Assembly: GCF_024168045.1 (NCBI RefSeq) | Contig: NZ_CP100126.1 | Span: forward strand, 1,443,501-1,507,500 | Length of the DNA: 64,000 nt | Direction of reading: 5' to 3' | Origin: Dorea longicatena | GTDB lineage: Bacteria; Bacillota; Clostridia; Lachnospirales; Lachnospiraceae | Part shown: piece after piece, positions 36,523 through 45,373 of the stretch | Layout: each line of letters begins with the position of its first letter | Position numbering within the stretch: the first letter of the stretch is position 1 | Program-made: the position numbers and the translations under genes | Notes under the pieces: model-generated | What the model saw: the letters and a program-made list of their open reading frames with translations, nothing else | Databases searched by the model: none | What the model was told of the DNA's origin: nothing

Positions 36523-37417
36523 TGCCGAAGGCCAGCGGATTGACCTCTATCTTTCCGAACAGTTCGAAGACAGATCAAGATCTTATATTCAGAAAATCAT
36601 CAAAGATGGATATGTAAAAGTAAACCAGAAGCCTGTAAAATCCAATTACAGGCTTTCTTTTGATGACAGGGTAGAAGTTACCCTTCCAGAAGCAAAAGAG
36701 CCTGATATCGTGCCTGAGAACATTCCACTGGATATCTTATATGAGGATCAGGATATTATTATGATCAATAAACCAAAGCAGATGGTTGTTCACCCTGCTC
36801 CAGGACATTACAGCGGAACATTGGTCAATGCTCTGATGTATCACTGCGGAAATGAACTGTCCGGTATCAACGGCTGTATGCGTCCCGGAATTGTTCACCG
36901 CATTGATATGGACACCACGGGTTCACTGGTCATCTGCAAGAACGATAAAGCTCATCAGAGCCTTTCCGAACAATTAAAGGTACACTCTATCCGTCGTATC
37001 TATGTTGCGATCGTACATGGTAATATCAAAGAAGATTCCGGTACGGTTAATGCACCGGTCGGACGTCATCCGACAGACCGCAAGAAAATGAGTACTCACT
37101 GTAAAAATGGACGGGAGGCCATTACCCACTACAAAGTTCTGGAACGTTTCGGAGATTATACCTATATCCAATGTGAGCTTGAAACCGGACGAACCCATCA
37201 GATCCGTGTCCATATGGCAAGCATCGGTCATCCTCTGCTCGGTGACGAAGTTTACGGTCCGAAAAAGTGTCCTTTTAAAGGATTGCAGGGACAGACTTTA
37301 CATGCACGCACTCTTGGTATCATACACCCATCTACCGGGGAATACCTGGAAGTCAACGCACCCCTTCCGGAATATTTTATCGAACTATTAGACAGACTAA
37401 GGAATATTTGCAGGTAA
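36497..37417 (+). CDS. rluD: RluA-family 23S rRNA pseudouridine synthase (RluD-like)
   Basis: The TTG start has AAGGAGG six bases upstream. The 306-residue protein has an N-terminal S4 domain (RIDLYLSEQFEDRSRSYIQKIIKDGYVKVN) and a catalytic domain with HRIDMDTTGSLVI, whose second aspartate (in DTTG) is the nucleophile, and GRTHQIRVHMA. It makes pseudouridines in 23S rRNA. The lspA-rluD order is common in Firmicutes (ylyB in Bacillus). Confidence 0.93.
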   Translation: MKEFSIDLNAEGQRIDLYLSEQFEDRSRSYIQKIIKDGYVKVNQKPVKSNYRLSFDDRVEVTLPEAKEPDIVPENIPLDILYEDQDIIMINKPKQMVVHPAPGHYSGTLVNALMYHCGNELSGINGCMRPGIVHRIDMDTTGSLVICKNDKAHQSLSEQLKVHSIRRIYVAIVHGNIKEDSGTVNAPVGRHPTDRKKMSTHCKNGREAITHYKVLERFGDYTYIQCELETGRTHQIRVHMASIGHPLLGDEVYGPKKCPFKGLQGQTLHARTLGIIHPSTGEYLEVNAPLPEYFIELLDRLRNICR

Positions 37418-37432
37418 ATTATGTGAAAATTC

Positions 37433-37461
37433 TATACATTTCTCCGAGTTTGCTGTATAAT
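37433..37461 (+). promoter_or_regulatory. sigma-A-type promoter before the cytidylate-kinase-like gene
   Basis: TATACA (37433-37438) and a consensus TATAAT (37456-37461) are 17 bases apart. The start codon is 38 bases downstream, so the gene is probably transcribed alone. Confidence 0.6.
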
Positions 37462-37498
37462 ATGTTTATATTAATTTATGTATAGGAGCGTGGTATAT

Positions 37499-38143
37499 AT
37501 GGCAAAGACAAATACAATCATTACGATCGGCCGTGAATATGGTAGTGCCGGACGCCAGATCGGATATAAAGTTGCTGAAGATCTCGGAATCAAATTATAC
37601 GACAGAGAAATGTTGGAACGCGCAGCAAAGGAAAGTGGTATCTGCGAAGAACTTTTTGAAACACACGATGAAAAACCTACGAACAGTTTTCTGTATTCTC
37701 TGGTTATGGATTCCTACTCATTCGGATATCCTTCATCCAGTTATACAGACATGCCGATCAATCATAAAATTTTTCTCGCACAATTTGATACCATCCGCAA
37801 GATCGCATCGGAAGGTCCTTGTATTCTTGTTGGACGTTGTGCCGACTATGCACTGGAAGAATTTAATAATGTCTTAAGTGTATTCATTCATGCCGACATG
37901 GACGCAAGAGTCCGCAGAATCGCACGGATCTATGATCTGACAGATGCAAAAGCCAAAGATCTGATTAAAAAGACTGATAAGAGACGTTCCAGCTATTATA
38001 ACTATTACAGCAATAAAAAATGGGGTGCTGCCGAAAGCTATAATATCTGCCTTGACAGTTCTCTTCTTGGAATTGACGGGACAGCAAAGGCAATCGAACA
38101 GTTAGTAGCATTAAAAGAAACTGTTACAGACAGAAAATTGTAA
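37499..38143 (+). CDS. cytidylate kinase-like family protein
   Basis: ATG 37499 follows TAGGAG. The 214-residue product starts with ITIGREYGSAGRQIGYKVAEDLG, where GREYGSAG replaces the normal P-loop, and has KLYDREMLERAAKESG and LVGRCADYAL. This family is related to cytidylate kinase but lacks the classic GxxGxGK(S/T) loop. The true substrate is unknown. A strong bidirectional terminator follows. Confidence 0.88.
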   Translation: MAKTNTIITIGREYGSAGRQIGYKVAEDLGIKLYDREMLERAAKESGICEELFETHDEKPTNSFLYSLVMDSYSFGYPSSSYTDMPINHKIFLAQFDTIRKIASEGPCILVGRCADYALEEFNNVLSVFIHADMDARVRRIARIYDLTDAKAKDLIKKTDKRRSSYYNYYSNKKWGAAESYNICLDSSLLGIDGTAKAIEQLVALKETVTDRKL

Positions 38144-38146
38144 ATC

Positions 38147-38199
38147 AAAAATCTCTGACGTATAAATATAAATTGTATATTTTACGTCAGAGATTTTTT
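38147..38199. terminator. bidirectional terminator
   Basis: A 16-bp perfect stem (AAAAATCTCTGACGTA at 38147-38162 and its complement at 38183-38198) with T runs reading out on both strands sits between the convergent kinase-like gene and the recombinase gene at 38237. Confidence 0.85.
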
Positions 38200-38236
38200 G
38201 CATGTTACGACATAAAAATGTTCGATTCTGTATATC

Positions 38237-39337
38237 TTACAATTCCCGCAATTTAACTGCTGAAGCTGCTTTACGGCGACGGGTATCATCTATTGCGGCA
38301 TAGTGCTTTTTCGTCGTATTTACATCTTTATGTCCCAAAACATCTGCCACAAGATAAATATCACCGGTCTCTTTATATAACGATGTGCCATAAGTACTGC
38401 GAAGTTTGTGCGGTGTGATCTTCTTATTCGGCGTTACCTGTCTGGCATACTTTTTCACCATATTTTCAACTGCCTGGACACCCATACGCTTTCTCTGTGT
38501 CGATAAGAACAATGCCTGTTCATGGCCAGAGAGGGGAGTAGCTGCCTCGCGGTCACCCGTTATATAATTTTCAAGTGCTCCGGCAACTTCATCGCCAAAA
38601 TACACAACCATCTGATTGCCACCTTTTCTGGTAACCGTAATTCCATTGTTCTTAAAATCCACATCCTTAAGATCCAGTCCGACACATTCGGACACACGGA
38701 TACCGGTTCCTAATAACAGCGTAAGAATAGCAATATCACGGTCCCGCGTTTTCTTATAGTAATTCAGTGCCTGTCCGGTCAGGTGATCGCCTGCAGATTC
38801 CACAAAATCCAACAACAAAGCAACTTCATCGGTATCCAGACGTATGATTGCTTTATCATGTAGTTTTGGCATATCTACCAGAAGTGTCGGATTCTTCTGT
38901 ATGATCTGATGTTTGAAATAATATCCGTAAAAACTTCTAAGAGCAGACATTTTACGTGCCAGTCCTTTTTCCCCATTGGTGATCAATTCACCGTCCTCAT
39001 CGCGTTTATATACTTTCAGGTATTCCAGATATTCCTCAATATCTACAGGTTCAAGGTCCTCCAGATCCCGGGGCATAAAACGGTCCATCGTATAATTCTT
39101 ATACACAGGATTATTTTCCATAAGGAAATGGAAAAACACACGGATATCGTAAGCGTAGTTAATGCGGGTACGTGCAGATGATTTTGGTTCCATAGCACGG
39201 AAATAGTCCTTCGCAAAAGGCGGCAAAGTCTTTAAGACTTCACGAAGGCGTAACGTCTGATCAATCTGACTCTGTTCATGATAATTATGCGGTTTGTTTG
39301 ATGCCGTGTTTGTTAGGTTGGTAGATGAATCAATCAT
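38237..39337 (-). CDS. tyrosine recombinase of XerC/D type, XerS-like architecture
   Basis: The 366-residue protein has a SAM-like core-binding domain (about 35-150) and a catalytic domain holding all five active-site positions: R214 (GTGIRVSE), K238 (RKGG), H310/R313 (HKLR), H336 (GH) and nucleophile Y346 (KHYAAI). The 70-residue longer N-terminus and the segment YYKKTRDRDIAILTLLL resemble the single-subunit XerS of streptococci rather than the 300-residue XerC/XerD. The surroundings are core genes, so a chromosomal dimer-resolution role fits better than phage integration. AGGAGG lies ten bases before the start. Confidence 0.85.
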   Translation of the reverse strand: MIDSSTNLTNTASNKPHNYHEQSQIDQTLRLREVLKTLPPFAKDYFRAMEPKSSARTRINYAYDIRVFFHFLMENNPVYKNYTMDRFMPRDLEDLEPVDIEEYLEYLKVYKRDEDGELITNGEKGLARKMSALRSFYGYYFKHQIIQKNPTLLVDMPKLHDKAIIRLDTDEVALLLDFVESAGDHLTGQALNYYKKTRDRDIAILTLLLGTGIRVSECVGLDLKDVDFKNNGITVTRKGGNQMVVYFGDEVAGALENYITGDREAATPLSGHEQALFLSTQRKRMGVQAVENMVKKYARQVTPNKKITPHKLRSTYGTSLYKETGDIYLVADVLGHKDVNTTKKHYAAIDDTRRRKAASAVKLREL

Positions 39338-39416
39338 GTAATAGAAAACCTCCTGAATAGAAATGATGGAATAAAAGTATCAATAAAATAATAAAAATTC
39401 CTCATAAAACAATATA

Positions 39417-39445
39417 ATTATAGCAGAATTCGTTATTTCCGTCTA
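39417..39445 (-). promoter_or_regulatory. promoter of the tyrosine recombinase gene
   Basis: Read on the minus strand, TAGACG (-35) and a consensus TATAAT (-10) are 17 bases apart, 80 bases before the recombinase start. An imperfect inverted repeat, TATTTCC (39434-39440) and GGAAAAA (39454-39460), surrounds the -35 element. Confidence 0.5.
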
Positions 39446-39498
39446 TATCTTTTGGAAAAATCGGTATTTGTCGTATAGATATGTACCAATAACAAAAT

Positions 39499-39529
39499 GG
39501 CAATGAACTACTATTTTTCATTCATTGCC
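39499..39529 (-). terminator. stem-loop terminator after the LysM gene
   Basis: GGCAATGAA (39499-39507) and TTCATTGCC (39521-39529) form a perfect nine-bp stem. On the minus strand it is followed by ATTTTGTTATT, a moderate U-rich tail, 77 bases after the LysM gene. Confidence 0.5.
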
Positions 39530-39605
39530 GTGGGTGAGTATAATATATATAAGCCTTTCAGCATATATATCGGAATGATTCTGTTTTAAAGAATGATTTA
39601 AAAAA

Positions 39606-39998
39606 TCATCTGTAATCGTAATATGGAACGGTCAGATACTGACTGTCCTGAATCTGATCGGATGAAAGCTTATTGATCTTTTTTACTTCTGTAATATAAG
39701 CATTGAAAGATTCATAATCTTCAGTTATATATTCCTCTGCAATATTCCAAAGAGTATCTCCTGAATGAATCTGAATACTTTTATAGTACTTGCATCTTAC
39801 CGGATCATCCTTGACGTTATCGTGTGCACTCACAAGACCGCTCCCATAAAATGCACTGAGTCCAAGAATCATAAACAAAGAAAAAATACCAACAAATAGC
39901 TTCTTTACATGTACACTTCTTTTTCTTCGGCTGCTTGCCCTGTTGTAACCGGTATAATTACTTCCTCTGCTTTCTCTATAGATTCTCTTTGTATCCAT
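39606..39998 (-). CDS. LysM-domain membrane protein, YneA-like SOS cell-division inhibitor
   Basis: The start ATG 39998 follows GGAGGGG; a start five codons upstream would fall in that site. The 130-residue protein has a basic N-terminus, one membrane segment (KLFVGIFSLFMILGLSAFYGSGL) and a C-terminal LysM peptidoglycan-binding domain (IQIHSGDTLWNIAEEYI). This is the layout of YneA, which halts division during DNA damage. It is divergent from lexA and has a consensus promoter overlapped by LexA boxes, so SOS control is very likely. Sequence identity to YneA was not computed. Confidence 0.82.
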   Translation of the reverse strand: MDTKRIYRESRGSNYTGYNRASSRRKRSVHVKKLFVGIFSLFMILGLSAFYGSGLVSAHDNVKDDPVRCKYYKSIQIHSGDTLWNIAEEYITEDYESFNAYITEVKKINKLSSDQIQDSQYLTVPYYDYR

Positions 39999-40036
39999 CT
40001 CGTACCCCTCCATCTATTCTTCAAAACAGTTTTGTG

Positions 40037-40050
40037 CGAACATTTGTTCT
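40037..40050. promoter_or_regulatory. LexA box 1
   Basis: CGAACATTTGTTCT matches the Gram-positive SOS consensus CGAAC-N4-GTTCG at all but the last base. It lies downstream of the -10 of the LysM gene, where bound LexA would block transcription. Confidence 0.8.
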
Positions 40051-40061
40051 CTACGTCATCT

Positions 40062-40090
40062 ATTATACAAGTCGAACAAATGTTTGTCAA
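40062..40090 (-). promoter_or_regulatory. consensus sigma-A promoter of the LysM/YneA-like gene
   Basis: Read on the minus strand this is TTGACA, 17 bases, TATAAT: both elements match the consensus at every base. LexA box 2 overlaps the -35 and spacer, so a very strong promoter is held off by the repressor. Confidence 0.85.
40073..40086. promoter_or_regulatory. LexA box 2
   Basis: CGAACAAATGTTTG fits CGAAC-N4-GTTYG fully. It overlaps the -35 element of the minus-strand promoter. Confidence 0.85.
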
Positions 40091-40109
40091 TAGATTCCGC
40101 CATATATTT

Positions 40110-40136
40110 CGAACATATTTTCTAAACATCTGTTTG
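40110..40136. promoter_or_regulatory. two degenerate LexA boxes (3 and 4) before lexA
   Basis: CGAACATATTTTCT (40110-40123) has a perfect left half only; TAAACATCTGTTTG (40123-40136) has a perfect right half. They abut, and the second touches the -35 of the lexA promoter, which suits weak autorepression. Confidence 0.6.
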
Positions 40137-40162
40137 CGTTTTCCGATATCCTGTGTTATCAT
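40134..40162 (+). promoter_or_regulatory. lexA promoter
   Basis: TTGCGT (-35) and TATCAT (-10, five of six consensus bases) are 17 bases apart, 51 bases before the lexA start. The -35 overlaps degenerate LexA box 4. Confidence 0.55.
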
Positions 40163-40213
40163 TAAATATATAATAATTAACGAATTTACAATCCATCTTA
40201 AGGAGGACATAAT

Positions 40214-40828
40214 ATGGCGCAGGGGAAAATAACTGCAAAGCAGGAAGAAATATTAGAATATATCAAATCCCAGATACTGGAGCGTGGCTTCCCGCCATCA
40301 GTCAGAGATATCTGTGAAGCAGTTCATCTGAAATCTACTTCTTCTGTTCACTCTCATCTGGAAACTCTTGAGAAGAATGGATATATCAGAAGGGATCCAA
40401 CCAAACCACGTGCGATTGAGATCCTGGATGACTCTTTTAATTTTAACCGCCGCGAAATGGTAAATGTGCCTGTCATCGGACATGTTGCTGCAGGAGAACC
40501 ACTTCTCGCAGAACAGAACATAGAGAACTACTTCCCTATCCCGATGGAATATATGCCTAACAAACAGACTTTTATGCTCAAAGTACATGGCGAAAGTATG
40601 ATCAATGCTGGTATTCTTGATGGAGATTTTGTACTGGTCGAACAGTCTGCTGTTGCCGATAACGGAGATATTGTAGTCGCATTGCTTGAAGACAGTGCCA
40701 CTGTCAAAAGATTTTACAAAGAAGAAGGTATCTTCCGTTTACAACCGGAAAATGATGCGTTGGAACCAATTATCGTCCGTGATCTTCAGATTATGGGAAA
40801 AGTGATCGGGGTTTTCCGTTTCTTCTAA
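40214..40828 (+). CDS. lexA: SOS repressor LexA
   Basis: The 204-residue protein has an N-terminal winged helix (residues 1-65, PPSVRDICEAVHLKSTSSVHSHL), an Ala-Gly cleavage site at 93-94 (HVAAGEP), the catalytic serine S128 (HGESM) and lysine K165 (SATVKRF). RecA filaments trigger self-cleavage on DNA damage, derepressing SOS genes. The AAGGAGG binding site is strong. It is divergent from the YneA-like gene, the same pairing as in Bacillus. Confidence 0.97.
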   Translation: MAQGKITAKQEEILEYIKSQILERGFPPSVRDICEAVHLKSTSSVHSHLETLEKNGYIRRDPTKPRAIEILDDSFNFNRREMVNVPVIGHVAAGEPLLAEQNIENYFPIPMEYMPNKQTFMLKVHGESMINAGILDGDFVLVEQSAVADNGDIVVALLEDSATVKRFYKEEGIFRLQPENDALEPIIVRDLQIMGKVIGVFRFF

Positions 40829-40843
40829 ACGATATTTTTCAGA

Positions 40844-40912
40844 AAAAAACCCCAGGCAATATATCAAAAAACGGATTTCTGTTTTACATGATATATTTGC
40901 CTGGGGTCTTTA
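40844..40912. terminator. bidirectional terminator between lexA and rsfS
   Basis: CCCCAGGCAA-TATATCA (40850-40866) pairs with TGATATATTTGCCTGGGG (40889-40906), giving a stem of about 17 bp. On the minus strand it is followed by T7, so it chiefly ends the rsfS transcript; it can also stop lexA. Confidence 0.8.
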
Positions 40913-40965
40913 ACAAAAGTTCATTCTACATACTAAATACTAACAAACTTTTATTTTATGATACT

Positions 40966-41319
40966 TTATAATTCATTTACATCATCAATTCTCTTTCCAT
41001 CATTCCAGATACGCTCCAGATTATAGAACTGACGGTTTTCTCTGTCAAAAATGTGTACGATCACATCACCGAAGTCGATCAACACCCACGCTCCGCTTCT
41101 GTGTCCTTCTGTCTCTTTTGCGGCATATCCTGCTTTATGCATCTTTTCTTCTACATTCTCAACAAGTGCACGTACCTGACTGTCACTGTTACCATTTGCA
41201 ATTACAAAATAGTCTGCAAGAACAGATACCGATGAAATATCAATCGCACATACATTTTCACCCTTTTTATCTTCTAACGCTTCAAATGCGATTTTTGCCA
41301 TTTCCTTTGCCTGATCCAT
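40966..41319 (-). CDS. rsfS: ribosomal silencing factor RsfS
   Basis: The 117-residue protein has the conserved VLADYFVIANGNSDSQVRALVENVEEK and GAWVLIDFGDVIVHIFDRENRQFYNLERIW. It binds L14 on the 50S subunit and keeps subunits apart in starvation. It is the last gene of the minus-strand run nadD-yqeK-rsfS; the LytR-CpsA-Psr gene that often lies between yqeK and rsfS in Clostridia is missing. Confidence 0.95.
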   Translation of the reverse strand: MDQAKEMAKIAFEALEDKKGENVCAIDISSVSVLADYFVIANGNSDSQVRALVENVEEKMHKAGYAAKETEGHRSGAWVLIDFGDVIVHIFDRENRQFYNLERIWNDGKRIDDVNEL

Positions 41320-41321
41320 AC

Positions 41322-41906
41322 TTAATCCTCCTTTCCCATTTCTTTTTTATAATAATCATACGTTTTTTGTGTCATAGGATCCACCGCAATCTTCCTGCTG
41401 TTCAGGTATACCAGTGAATCTTTTAAAATCCGGTACAGACATTCATCAATATTCTGAAAAGCAAGCCGTCTTACGGCCGCCATATTCGGCAGTTCTCTTC
41501 TGCCCGGCTCGATATAATCCGCAATGTATATGATTTTTTCCAGCATCGTCATAGCCGGACACCCTGTTGTATGGCTTTCAATCGCATGAATAATCTCTTT
41601 ATCTGTCACACCATATTTTTCATGAGCCAGACAGGCACCCAGTTTTGCATGCAGCAGACTTGGGTTCTCTCTTTCTATGTCTGATACTGTAAAGCCGTAT
41701 TTCCCGCACAGATGCAGTTTCTTATCATTCGGGATACATTTTGCGCAGTCATGCAGTAAACCGGCATACAGGGCTTTCAGCACGTCCACATCATAACGCA
41801 TAGCCATCGAAGCGGCCGTATACATCACACCCAGAGTATGCTGGTAGCGGTTATCGTCCAGTTCTTTCTTTAGCACATGCTGTATTTTTATGATTCTTTC
41901 ATCCAT
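41322..41906 (-). CDS. yqeK: YqeK family HD-domain hydrolase (Ap4A hydrolase)
   Basis: The 194-residue HD-domain protein has metal-ligand motifs HTLGV near residue 24, LLHDCAKC and AIESHTTGC with the expected spacing. Family members symmetrically hydrolyse diadenosine tetraphosphate to ADP. It ends two bases before rsfS and begins 33 bases after nadD. Confidence 0.93.
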   Translation of the reverse strand: MDERIIKIQHVLKKELDDNRYQHTLGVMYTAASMAMRYDVDVLKALYAGLLHDCAKCIPNDKKLHLCGKYGFTVSDIERENPSLLHAKLGACLAHEKYGVTDKEIIHAIESHTTGCPAMTMLEKIIYIADYIEPGRRELPNMAAVRRLAFQNIDECLYRILKDSLVYLNSRKIAVDPMTQKTYDYYKKEMGKED

Positions 41907-41939
41907 TACCGTATTCCTTCTTTTGTTTTTTCTCTGATA

Positions 41940-42545
41940 CTATCGATATAAATGATGCTGCTTTATATAACTGCATACAGCAGCCGGCATATATTCCGAG
42001 ACGGAATCCCCGGACTGAAGACTGGCACGCAGTTCATGAGATGAGACAGGCATAAGAGGCGTCTCCAGCAGACGTATCTTTGCATGATATTTTTCAGACA
42101 AATATTGTATCTGTCTGTTCATCTCCTCTTTTGTCTTCACCTCATTGCGATAGGTAGCAAGAATTGTGCATGTCGGAAAGATTCGTTCCGGATGTATCCA
42201 CGTCTCGATTGCCATAAGAGAGTCCGCACCAATGATAAAATAGAATTCATCGTCCGGATATATTTTGCTAAAATGTTCCATCGTCTGGTAAGAACAGGAT
42301 ACTTCCGCTCTCAATGCCTCGTATGGCTGCAGAACAAACTCTGGAAACGGTGCAATCGCAAGACTGGTCATCTTCATCCGGTCTTCTGCAGTGGATTTTA
42401 TTGTCTCGCTCTTTTTATGCGGAGGGTTCCCGTTCGGCATAAACCAGATCTGATCCAGGGAAAATGCTTTATATGCAGCATGTCCCAGCATCAGATGCCC
42501 GTTATGGACCGGATCAAAGGTTCCTCCCATAATCCCTATCTTCAT
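41940..42545 (-). CDS. nadD: nicotinate-nucleotide adenylyltransferase NadD
   Basis: The 201-residue enzyme has the nucleotidyltransferase motif GGTFDPVHNGH near the N-terminus and VSSHELRASL near the C-terminus, equivalent to the ISSTxxR motif. It joins ATP and nicotinate mononucleotide in NAD synthesis. It is adjacent to yhbY, obgE and yqeK as in most Firmicutes. Confidence 0.96.
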   Translation of the reverse strand: MKIGIMGGTFDPVHNGHLMLGHAAYKAFSLDQIWFMPNGNPPHKKSETIKSTAEDRMKMTSLAIAPFPEFVLQPYEALRAEVSCSYQTMEHFSKIYPDDEFYFIIGADSLMAIETWIHPERIFPTCTILATYRNEVKTKEEMNRQIQYLSEKYHAKIRLLETPLMPVSSHELRASLQSGDSVSEYMPAAVCSYIKQHHLYR

Positions 42546-42563
42546 TTGAATCTCCTACCTGTA

Positions 42564-42857
42564 TTATTTTGGCAGCTCTATCTTCTTGTGTTTGTCTTTG
42601 CCTTCTTTATATAATACGATCTTCTTACCGATTACCTGTACGACCTGTGAATGTGTACGTTCTGCGATCACTTCTGCAAGTGCACGCGGATCATCTGCGC
42701 AGTTCTTAAGTACACTGACTTTGATCAGTTCTCTTGCGTCCAGTGCCTCCTGGATAGCTTTGGTAACTTCCGGTGTCATGCTGTTCTTTCCAATCTGGAA
42801 GATTGGATCTAAATTCATAGCAAGACCTTTTAAATAAGCTCTCTGTTTTGTTGTCAT
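42564..42857 (-). CDS. yhbY: ribosome assembly RNA-binding protein YhbY
   Basis: ATG 42857 follows AGAGGAG and gives the standard start MTTKQRAYLKGLAMNLDPIFQIGK; a longer frame to 42893 is unlikely. The 97-residue CRM-domain protein binds 50S precursor rRNA. It ends 18 bases before nadD and begins 44 bases after obgE. Confidence 0.94.
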   Translation of the reverse strand: MTTKQRAYLKGLAMNLDPIFQIGKNSMTPEVTKAIQEALDARELIKVSVLKNCADDPRALAEVIAERTHSQVVQVIGKKIVLYKEGKDKHKKIELPK

Positions 42858-42901
42858 CTTTAATCTCCTCTTTATACCATCAACGGACCGCATCTGAACT
42901 A

Positions 42902-44194
<1,293 letters not shown>

Positions 44195-44222
44195 TCATCT
44201 ATAATAAATAAACGGAAGTCAA

Positions 44223-44276
44223 AAAAAGCGCGCTGCATCATAACCGAAAGAAGTTAATCATTGCAACGCACTTTTT
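44223..44276 (-). terminator. intrinsic terminator after rpmA
   Basis: Arms at 44223-44237 and 44262-44276 form a 15-bp stem with two G-U pairs on the minus-strand RNA, followed by T7. It ends the rplU-prp-rpmA transcript just before obgE. Confidence 0.8.
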
Positions 44277-44286
44277 CAACTCATAA

Positions 44287-44568
44287 TTAAGCTACTGGAT
44301 AGATAGAAACCTGTTTCTTATCTCTTCCTTTTCTTTCAAATCTTACAACGCCATCAACGAGTGCGAATAATGTATCGTCACCGCCGCGTCCTACATTGAT
44401 TCCCGGGTGAATCTTTGTTCCGCGCTGTCTGTAAAGAATGTTACCAGCTTTTACAAACTGTCCATCAGCTCTTTTAGCACCAAGTCTTTTAGACTCAGAA
44501 TCTCTACCGTTCTTTGTAGAACCTACACCTTTTTTATGAGCGAAAAACTGAAGGTTTAATTTCATCAT
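44287..44568 (-). CDS. rpmA: 50S ribosomal protein L27 with cleavable N-terminal extension
   Basis: The 93-residue protein begins [18 protein letters not shown]. The LNLQFFA extension in front of HKKG is the Firmicutes form removed by the protease Prp, encoded directly upstream; the exposed N-terminus reaches the peptidyl-transferase centre. The remaining sequence ([20 protein letters not shown]) is normal L27. Either of the first two methionines could start. Confidence 0.97.
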   Translation of the reverse strand: MMKLNLQFFAHKKGVGSTKNGRDSESKRLGAKRADGQFVKAGNILYRQRGTKIHPGINVGRGGDDTLFALVDGVVRFERKGRDKKQVSIYPVA

Positions 44569-44573
44569 GGTTG

Positions 44574-44903
44574 TTACACCTCCTCGAATGTTAAATCAAT
44601 ATATTCTGCATAGTTGTCATCATCTACCATCTGTTCCAGGCCAAGAATCATTGCATTCAGCAAAAGTCTTGCATCTTTTGAAGGATGATTCAGATGATAA
44701 GAAATCATTCCCGTCTCATCTTCCGAAATCAGACTTGCGTCATCTTCCGTAAATTCTTCAATTGCATTTATTGTGTTGATTACCAGAATAGAAGCAGCGG
44801 CACATACAATATCCTGTCCCGGATTTGCATATTCGGCATGTCCTTCCGTCTGAAAACCTACACACTCTTTATACTTGTTCTGAAAGATCGTTACATGAAT
44901 CAT
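44574..44903 (-). CDS. prp: ribosomal-processing cysteine protease Prp
   Basis: The 109-residue protein (YsxB) has the catalytic pair in [21 protein letters not shown]: histidine of GHAEY and cysteine of DIVCAAAS. It cleaves the L27 N-terminal extension. The rplU-prp-rpmA order is the standard one and the target motif in L27 is intact, so the pair is expected to be functional. Confidence 0.95.
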   Translation of the reverse strand: MIHVTIFQNKYKECVGFQTEGHAEYANPGQDIVCAAASILVINTINAIEEFTEDDASLISEDETGMISYHLNHPSKDARLLLNAMILGLEQMVDDDNYAEYIDLTFEEV

Positions 44904-44918
44904 GGATGCTCTCCAATA

Positions 44919-45227
44919 TTAAGCGTTGATTTTTTCAATCTTAACTGCAGTATACTGCTGTCTGTGACCGTTTTTCTTGTGGTATCCAGATTTTCTCTTG
45001 TACTTGTAAACGATAACTTTTCTAGCTTTACCGTTTTCAACTACAGAAGCTTCAACTGTTGCACCTGCAACTGTCGGATTACCAACTTTTAATCCGTTGT
45101 CACTTACTGCAAGAACCTGGTCAAATGTAAAAGTCTCTCCAGCCTCTACACCAAGTTTCTCTACTTTAATGATATCGCCTTCGGCTACTTTGTACTGTTT
45201 ACCACCTGTTGCTATAATTGCGTACAT
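44919..45227 (-). CDS. rplU: 50S ribosomal protein L21
   Basis: The 102-residue protein begins [20 protein letters not shown] and ends with the basic [20 protein letters not shown], typical L21. It contacts 23S rRNA in the 50S subunit. It is the first gene of its operon, with a promoter 91 bases upstream and a leader that may be structured. AGGAGG precedes the start. Confidence 0.97.
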   Translation of the reverse strand: MYAIIATGGKQYKVAEGDIIKVEKLGVEAGETFTFDQVLAVSDNGLKVGNPTVAGATVEASVVENGKARKVIVYKYKRKSGYHKKNGHRQQYTAVKIEKINA

Positions 45228-45312
45228 ATGGCACCTCCTATTATCATTACTCGCCAGTTACGGTGTCTGACTGATGATTCCGGCAGAACTTCAACCTCAC
45301 TGTGCGGCATAC
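45228..45312 (-). promoter_or_regulatory. rplU 5' leader, candidate L21 leader element
   Basis: About 84 bases separate the inferred start of transcription from the rplU start codon. On the minus strand ATCAT and ATGAT can pair around an inner CAGT/ACTG, ending just before AGGAGG. Position and size fit the L21 leader known from Firmicutes. The match was not tested against a covariance model. Confidence 0.45.
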
Positions 45313-45318
45313 TAGAAG

Positions 45319-45347
45319 ATAATAGCATATGTTTTCCGAAAATGCAA
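45319..45347 (-). promoter_or_regulatory. promoter of the rplU-prp-rpmA operon
   Basis: Minus strand: TTGCAT, 17 bases, TATTAT (-10 five of six). Confidence 0.6.
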
Positions 45348-45373
45348 GCATTATCAGAAATATTTTTTATCTT

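Noticed and set aside
39434..39460. dif-like recombination site for the XerS-like protein
   Set aside because: Only five to seven bases of each arm are complementary and the 13-base spacer does not fit the usual 11-6-11 layout; kept only as a weak suggestion.
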